Shown here: one piece after another, positions 33,794 to 37,187 of the stretch
How positions within the stretch are numbered: position 1 is the first letter of the stretch
Layout of the letters: each line of letters begins with the position of its first letter
Source of the DNA: Acidobacteriota bacterium
Lineage (GTDB): Bacteria > Acidobacteriota > Terriglobia > Bryobacterales > Bryobacteraceae
DNA length: 37,187 bases
Direction: 5' to 3'
Assembly (NCBI GenBank): GCA_016215215.1
Contig: JACRKW010000173.1
Span: forward strand, 1-37,187
Notes under the pieces: generated by a model
What the model saw: the letters and a program-made list of their open reading frames with translations, nothing else
The model's database searches: none
What the model was told of the DNA's origin: nothing
Made by a program: the position numbers and the translations under genes

Positions 33794-34168
33794 ATGATCA
33801 ACGGCATTGAACACACGGCCATCGCGTCGCCGGGTCCGGCGGCGCTGGCGCAGTGGTACGTGGACACCCTGGGGTTTGTGATCAACTACCGCGGCAGTAC
33901 GGCGTGTTTCGTCAAGGCGCCGAACGGCTCGATGATCGAAATCATCCAGGGAGAAGGCGAACGCGGGCCGAATACCCTCAAGTCGCTCGGGCTACGCCAC
34001 CTGGCCTTGACGGTCAGCGACTTCGACTCCGCTCACGCTGCACTCGTCCGGAAGGGTGTCACATTCCTGACCGAGCCTGCGGAGAGCAAAGGCAACCGGG
34101 TGGTCTTCTTCAGCGACCCGGAGGGGAATATCCTCCACTTGCTGTACCGGGCGGCGCCGCTGCCGTAA
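33794..34168 (+). CDS. VOC-family (glyoxalase/dioxygenase fold) protein
   Basis: This 124-residue protein has the paired beta-alpha-beta-beta-beta modules of the vicinal oxygen chelate fold: IEHTAIASPGPAALAQWYVD and HLALTVSDFDSAHAALVRKG, with likely metal ligands at H7, E49 region, H71 and E (SDPEGNILHLL). VOC proteins include isomerases, dioxygenases and resistance proteins; the role here is undetermined. It begins six bases after the Gfo/Idh/MocA gene and is probably co-transcribed. Its 3' end overlaps the convergent CreD-like gene by 59 bases. Confidence 0.85.
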   Translation: MINGIEHTAIASPGPAALAQWYVDTLGFVINYRGSTACFVKAPNGSMIEIIQGEGERGPNTLKSLGLRHLALTVSDFDSAHAALVRKGVTFLTEPAESKGNRVVFFSDPEGNILHLLYRAAPLP

Positions 34169-35351
34169 CCACGGGCGGCCGGAGGCGCTGATTCCAGTTC
34201 ACGCGTCCGGTTGCCTGCATGACGACAAACAGCGTGGCGACGGTTCCGATGGTGATGGCGAGTCCCGTGTAACCGGGGAAGAAGAACGCGTAGGAAAACA
34301 GCACCAGGTAGAAGAACTGGGAGAGCCCCGCCTCCACCAGCGCGAACCTCAATCCAACCGCCAGCCTCAGATAGCTGATCACCAACGCGACCGAAACGGC
34401 GGAGCTGACGGCAAAGGCCGCGTGGATGGAGATGTGATCGGCGAGATAGGCCAGCAGCAGGTGGAAGGCGAAGAAGGCGCAGGCCAGGAAGAAGTAGTTC
34501 ACCGGATGCAGGTCGATTCCCTTCAAGGTGGTGATGAGGAGCATCAGGAAGAAGAAAAAGAAGAGAGAGACGGGGGCGAAGGAGACGATTTCGCCCGCCA
34601 GGGGGCCGGGCTGGGGTTTGCCCGGCATGACGACGGCGAGCGGGACGCCCGAGGAGAGCAGGGCGCGGTAGGTCCAGTCGAATTCAGCGCCGTGGGGGGT
34701 CTCGCGCTTTGTCGTGGGCGAGAGGGTGTTCTCGGGGAAATCGGCGTCTCTGAAATTGGTTCGAACGCGGGCGGAGAAGTTCCTGACCTGCCCGGCATCC
34801 TTGCCGAAGCGGTACTCCCAGCGGTCCAGTCCCTGTGAGGCGTAGGAGACGCGGACGGTGGCGGACTGGCCCGGCGCGAGACTCAGGTTCGCCTCCACGG
34901 CATTACCGGCGGCAACCGTGGGCAGAGGCACGCCATCGCGGCTGACGACCAGGCCATCGTAGACCGCCTGGTCGGCGGGCAAAGGGAAACGCAGGCGGGC
35001 GGGGGTGGCGAGCGTGGTGTCGTTGCGGAAGAGGTAGTCGCCCGCGAACTCCACTTTGTAGGTATTGAACCAGAGCAAGCCCTTCTGACGGTGCTCGAGG
35101 TGGATACCGGCTTGGATGCCGCTTTGCTCCAGCGGCAGGGAGTAACTGCGGGACTTGCCGTCCGGACCGACGTCCCATTGGGTTAGGCTGGGGGGCTGCT
35201 GGGCATGCTTGGAGCCCCATGCGCTGGCCACCTTGCCGCGGAGCAGACCGTCGGAGTGGTAGGTGCGGGAGAAGATGGTGCCGGCCAGGACGGCCCAGGC
35301 AATGGAGGTGCAGATGAAGATGAAGCCGACGGCGGCGATGCGTTTGACCAT
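34110..35351 (-). CDS. CreD-like inner membrane protein
   Basis: This is a 413-residue membrane protein. An N-terminal helix (IAAVGFIFICTSIAWAVLAG) is followed by about 200 soluble, beta-rich residues. A cluster of helices then reads SLFFFFFLMLLITTLKGIDLHPVNYFFL, AFFAFHLLLAYLADHISIH and onward, like the CreD family (HP-x-x-Y then LLL-x-x-x-L-x-x-H). CreD is linked to envelope integrity and the CreBC response in enterobacteria; the role here is unknown. It converges on the VOC gene with a 59-base overlap. A promoter and palindrome lie immediately upstream. Confidence 0.7.
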   Translation of the reverse strand: MVKRIAAVGFIFICTSIAWAVLAGTIFSRTYHSDGLLRGKVASAWGSKHAQQPPSLTQWDVGPDGKSRSYSLPLEQSGIQAGIHLEHRQKGLLWFNTYKVEFAGDYLFRNDTTLATPARLRFPLPADQAVYDGLVVSRDGVPLPTVAAGNAVEANLSLAPGQSATVRVSYASQGLDRWEYRFGKDAGQVRNFSARVRTNFRDADFPENTLSPTTKRETPHGAEFDWTYRALLSSGVPLAVVMPGKPQPGPLAGEIVSFAPVSLFFFFFLMLLITTLKGIDLHPVNYFFLACAFFAFHLLLAYLADHISIHAAFAVSSAVSVALVISYLRLAVGLRFALVEAGLSQFFYLVLFSYAFFFPGYTGLAITIGTVATLFVVMQATGRVNWNQRLRPPVVTAAAPPGTASGGYSPPGR

Positions 35352-35360
35352 GACGCTGCC

Positions 35361-35392
35361 AGTGTACTTCAGTTACTTTATGTTGTAAAGTA
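35361..35392 (-). promoter_or_regulatory. Promoter with overlapping inverted-repeat operator for the CreD-like gene
   Basis: On the minus strand, TTTACA (35384-35389) and TACACT (35361-35366) are separated by 17 bases; the ATG at 35351 lies nine bases after the -10 box. TACTTT (35374-35379) and AAAGTA (35387-35392) form an inverted repeat with a 7-base spacer that covers the -35 box, a natural place for a dimeric repressor. The repeats are observed; the regulator is unknown. Confidence 0.5.
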
Positions 35393-35408
35393 CTTTCTTC
35401 GACCTGGG

Positions 35409-35951
35409 TTAGAAAGTCCGTGGAAAGCAGGCGAAGCCGGCCTGGGTCAGAGCATCCTGGGAGGATTTCAGTTCGGCAGGCGCCAGCGGGCCGATCAGGA
35501 GGCGGATGGTGTTTTCGTCAGGGCCTGGGGCGGTGTGGGCGGTGAAACCCTTGGCGGCGAGTTTCTTGCGGTAGTCTTCGACGGCGTCGGGGGCAAGCGC
35601 GCCGACCTGGAGGAAGTTCTTGCCGGCGAGTTCGGCCGCGGTGAGGTTGCCGCCGGTGGGTGCGGCTGGCAGGGCTTTGGGGGCCGGAGCCGGCGCAGGC
35701 GGGGCAGCCGGGGTGGGCTCTGGCGCTGGCGGCTGAATCGCCGGCTGAATCACCGGCTGAGTGACCGGCGGGGTGGCCGGGGTAGCCGCACGCACGACGT
35801 TGTTGCCGGATACGGTCCGGGCCGCGACGTAGGCGCCGCAAAGGATGACGCCGATGCCGAGGATCACCGCGAAGGAGACGGTGAGCGCCTTGCGCCCGCC
35901 GATCAGGGCGGGATCTTCGGCCGGCGGACTCGGGCTCGCTTCGTCAGTCAA
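35409..35951 (-). CDS. SPOR-domain membrane protein
   Basis: This 180-residue protein starts at TTG (35951), seven bases after AGGAG. A cytoplasmic N-terminus leads to one membrane helix (VSFAVILGIGVILCGAYVAA). A Pro/Ala-rich linker (about 60 residues) follows. The C-terminal ~75 residues have the SPOR pattern: NFLQVGALAPDAVEDYRKKL, AAKGFTAHTA and a final LIGPLAPAE...ALTQAGF repeat. SPOR domains bind denuded peptidoglycan at division sites. It is likely anchored in the inner membrane with the domain in the periplasm. Confidence 0.85.
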   Translation of the reverse strand: MTDEASPSPPAEDPALIGGRKALTVSFAVILGIGVILCGAYVAARTVSGNNVVRAATPATPPVTQPVIQPAIQPPAPEPTPAAPPAPAPAPKALPAAPTGGNLTAAELAGKNFLQVGALAPDAVEDYRKKLAAKGFTAHTAPGPDENTIRLLIGPLAPAELKSSQDALTQAGFACFPRTF

Positions 35952-36070
35952 TTCGCATCTCTCCTGCCTACCCAGATCCGCCGGGGAGATGGAAGACGTT
36001 AGGGGAGAAGGGTGTTAGGATGGGGAGAGAGGCGGCCACGGCGAGGTGGACCCGGCCGCCCAACGAGAGT

Positions 36071-36147
36071 CGGGGCGTAGCGCAGCCTGGTAGCGCACCT
36101 GCCTTGGGCGCAGGGGGTCGGGCGTTCAAATCGCCCCGCCCCGACCA
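36071..36147 (+). tRNA. tRNA-Pro (anticodon UGG)
   Basis: The 77-base gene folds fully. The acceptor stem is CGGGGCG with CGCCCCG, the D stem is GCGC with GCGC, the anticodon arm is CCTGC-CTTGGGC-GCAGG with anticodon TGG, and the T arm is GGGCG-TTCAAAT-CGCCC. The CCA end is encoded (36145-36147). The 36th kb beyond it has lower G+C, so this tRNA may be the attachment site of an island. Confidence 0.95.
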
Positions 36148-36288
36148 ACAGAATCAAACAGATACGGACATTTCTGGTTGCCTTCGAATTCCCACTGCAG
36201 ATGATCTTGTGCTGTGGTGCTCCCTCACGGGCATCAACTGGACGATATCGCGGCTGACCGAACCAGTGTTTTCAGTGGATCGCCGGTA

Positions 36289-36312
36289 GGTCACTTGCAC
36301 AGAATGCAGGTG
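36289..36312. repeat. Hairpin repeat copy 1
   Basis: GGTCACTTGCAC...CAGGTGG contains CACTTG and CAGGTG with a 9-base loop, a 6-bp stem with one G-T pair. It shares GGTCAC-T/C-TGCACA and CAGGTGG with the copy 98 bases downstream. Confidence 0.45.
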
Positions 36313-36386
36313 GCGGTCCCGCAGTCGGTGCCACACGTTTAATCGCGTCGATGTCCGACCGTGTGTTTCTTGTTGATTTCCAGTTT

Positions 36387-36410
36387 GGTCACCTGCACAA
36401 GAGACAGGTG
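36387..36410. repeat. Hairpin repeat copy 2
   Basis: GGTCACCTGCACAAGAGACA followed by GGTGG contains CACCTG and CAGGTG, a perfect 6-bp inverted repeat with a 9-base loop. It is an imperfect direct repeat of copy 1. Confidence 0.45.
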
Positions 36411-36657
36411 GTTGGGTAACCAACTGCAGTCCTGCATGCGGCTTGGGGCTGGGCATGGGTTCAATAAACGAGAGCACCGTCCCAGGCCTACGTGGAGCGC
36501 CGTCCTGCCCAGAGTTGCTCGAAACCGCTGCAGTGCCTTTTCCGAACATTGGGCGTGACCGGCAAGTTGATTCCGACAGGCTTTCTCCAGGACAGCCTGT
36601 GATCCGGCCTGGACGCGATTAATGGTGCTATGGATTTGATACTCTTGAATCGGAGCC

Positions 36658-37187
36658 ATGAACGTCACGTCCCTTGCCGAGCAACTCTTCTTCACGACAG
36701 TTCGAATTGACACGGTAACGGACACCGGCTTACAGGGCTCCGGCACAGGTTTTCTGTACGCACAGAAACACGGGGACCAGGCTTTTCCCTTCGTCGTTAC
36801 GAACAAGCACGTCGTGCGAGGCATGAAAGCCGGGTGGCTTAATTTCCTCCAGAGAGATGTTGATAAACCAAAGCTCGGAAGCTGTTTCCGACTGGAGATT
36901 CAGGGCTGGCGCGACGTTTGGATTGACCATCCTTCGCCCGACGTGGACATCGCGATCTGCCCGTTCGCCCCACTTGAAAGCCACATCAAACAGCAGAACA
37001 ACGTTGATCTCTTTTACCGCTATGTTAGCAGCGAGTTGATCCCGAGTCAGGAAGCGCTTGACAATATCGACGCGCTTGAGTCCTTGACGTTCATCGGCTA
37101 TCCGAACGGCATCTGGGACAAGTCGAACTTCCTCCCTGTTGCGAGACGCGGGACGACGGCAACGCCGTTAATAGTGGACTTCGAAGA
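36658..37187 (+). CDS. Trypsin-like serine protease, N-terminal part (cut by window end)
   Basis: This frame is open from the ATG at 36658 to the end of the window (176 codons) and is absent from the ORF track because no stop is reached. GSGTGFLY and VVTNKHVV (H51) match the start of the chymotrypsin/trypsin-like fold, and HPSPDVDIAI carries the likely catalytic aspartate (D95 or D97). The serine would lie beyond the window. No signal peptide is present, so it is probably cytoplasmic. GGAG lies two bases before the ATG. Base composition is lower than in the core genes to the left. Similar stand-alone proteases are found in defence and accessory islands, which is suggestive only. Confidence 0.65.
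   Translation, partial: MNVTSLAEQLFFTTVRIDTVTDTGLQGSGTGFLYAQKHGDQAFPFVVTNKHVVRGMKAGWLNFLQRDVDKPKLGSCFRLEIQGWRDVWIDHPSPDVDIAICPFAPLESHIKQQNNVDLFYRYVSSELIPSQEALDNIDALESLTFIGYPNGIWDKSNFLPVARRGTTATPLIVDFE

Larger units (their letters stand above)
36148..36657. other. Gene-free stretch of lower G+C after the tRNA
   Basis: About 510 bases hold no convincing coding frame on either strand. Sample 60-base lines here and just beyond are about 45-50% G+C, against about two thirds in the rest of the window. It contains two similar hairpins (listed separately) and several copies of CTGCAG. It could be a decayed gene, a regulatory RNA region or an island end. A GATACT (36638-36643) might be a -10 box for the protease. 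Confidence 0.4.

Noticed and set aside
36289-36410. CRISPR array
   Set aside because: Only two imperfect hairpin copies 98 bases apart, with no regular spacer length and no cas genes.
36339-36824. 161- and 131-codon minus-strand ORFs past the tRNA
   Set aside because: No ribosome site, no recognisable family, and the longer one is antisense to the trypsin-like gene start. I treat the region as gene-free.

Overview
The window reads as a chromosomal segment of a high-G+C member of the Acidobacteriota, most likely the Bryobacterales/Solibacter group. That placement is an inference. It rests on a secreted protein ending in a domain that resembles the TIGR03437 'Solibacter C-terminal' family, on many Sec- and Tat-exported enzymes, on a PEP-CTERM protein, on two GH109-like proteins, and on large tandem M14-like peptidases. 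Most genes are ordinary housekeeping or secreted catabolic genes in short operons, often with ATGA-type overlaps.

Layout. 1-1.3 kb: the end of a SAM methyltransferase, then a two-gene operon of a ribbon-helix-helix-like protein and an unrecognised small partner. 1.4-4.4 kb: a frameshifted gene remnant, two coupled secreted proteins, and another possible remnant. 4.5-6.2 kb: purM-purN, divergent from 6.2-10.3 kb, a three-gene operon of exported amidohydrolase-like proteins. Only the middle one keeps the HxH metal motif. 10.3-11.3 kb: a VapBC-type toxin-antitoxin pair and a small protein with an internal duplication. 11.4-14.5 kb: dtd, a cobalt/nickel ECF transporter (cbiM-cbiQ-cbiO, with an abnormal cbiM end) and acpS. 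14.5-16.9 kb: a GH109-like protein, a CDP-alcohol phosphatidyltransferase homologue that lacks half of its catalytic motif, and greA. 17.2-22.5 kb: a PEP-CTERM protein, a subtilisin-like protease, a secreted protein and a LytS-type sensor kinase without a regulator beside it. 22.7-24.6 kb: ribA and a second GH109-like protein. 24.6-30.3 kb: two paralogous M14-like exported peptidases flanking a 70-codon gene. 30.4-35.95 kb: lipA, an MBL-fold hydrolase, a tiny membrane protein, a Tat-exported oxidoreductase, a VOC protein, a CreD-like membrane protein and a SPOR-domain protein.

At 36.07 kb there is a complete tRNA-Pro(UGG) gene. To its right the base composition falls to about half G+C. There is a roughly 510-base stretch without a convincing gene that carries two similar hairpins, and then a trypsin-like protease gene cut off by the window end. 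This looks like the edge of an acquired island, but that is inference.

The strongest oddities are the cbiM reading frame with no stop that runs through cbiQ out of frame into cbiO, the in-frame loss of about 32 residues in the phosphatidyltransferase, the loss of metal ligands in two of three amidohydrolases, the small RHH operon with a palindrome over its start region, and the tRNA-Pro boundary. I did not find a clearly new multi-gene system. The best candidates for undescribed biology are the RHH/partner operon and whatever lies in the island past the tRNA.
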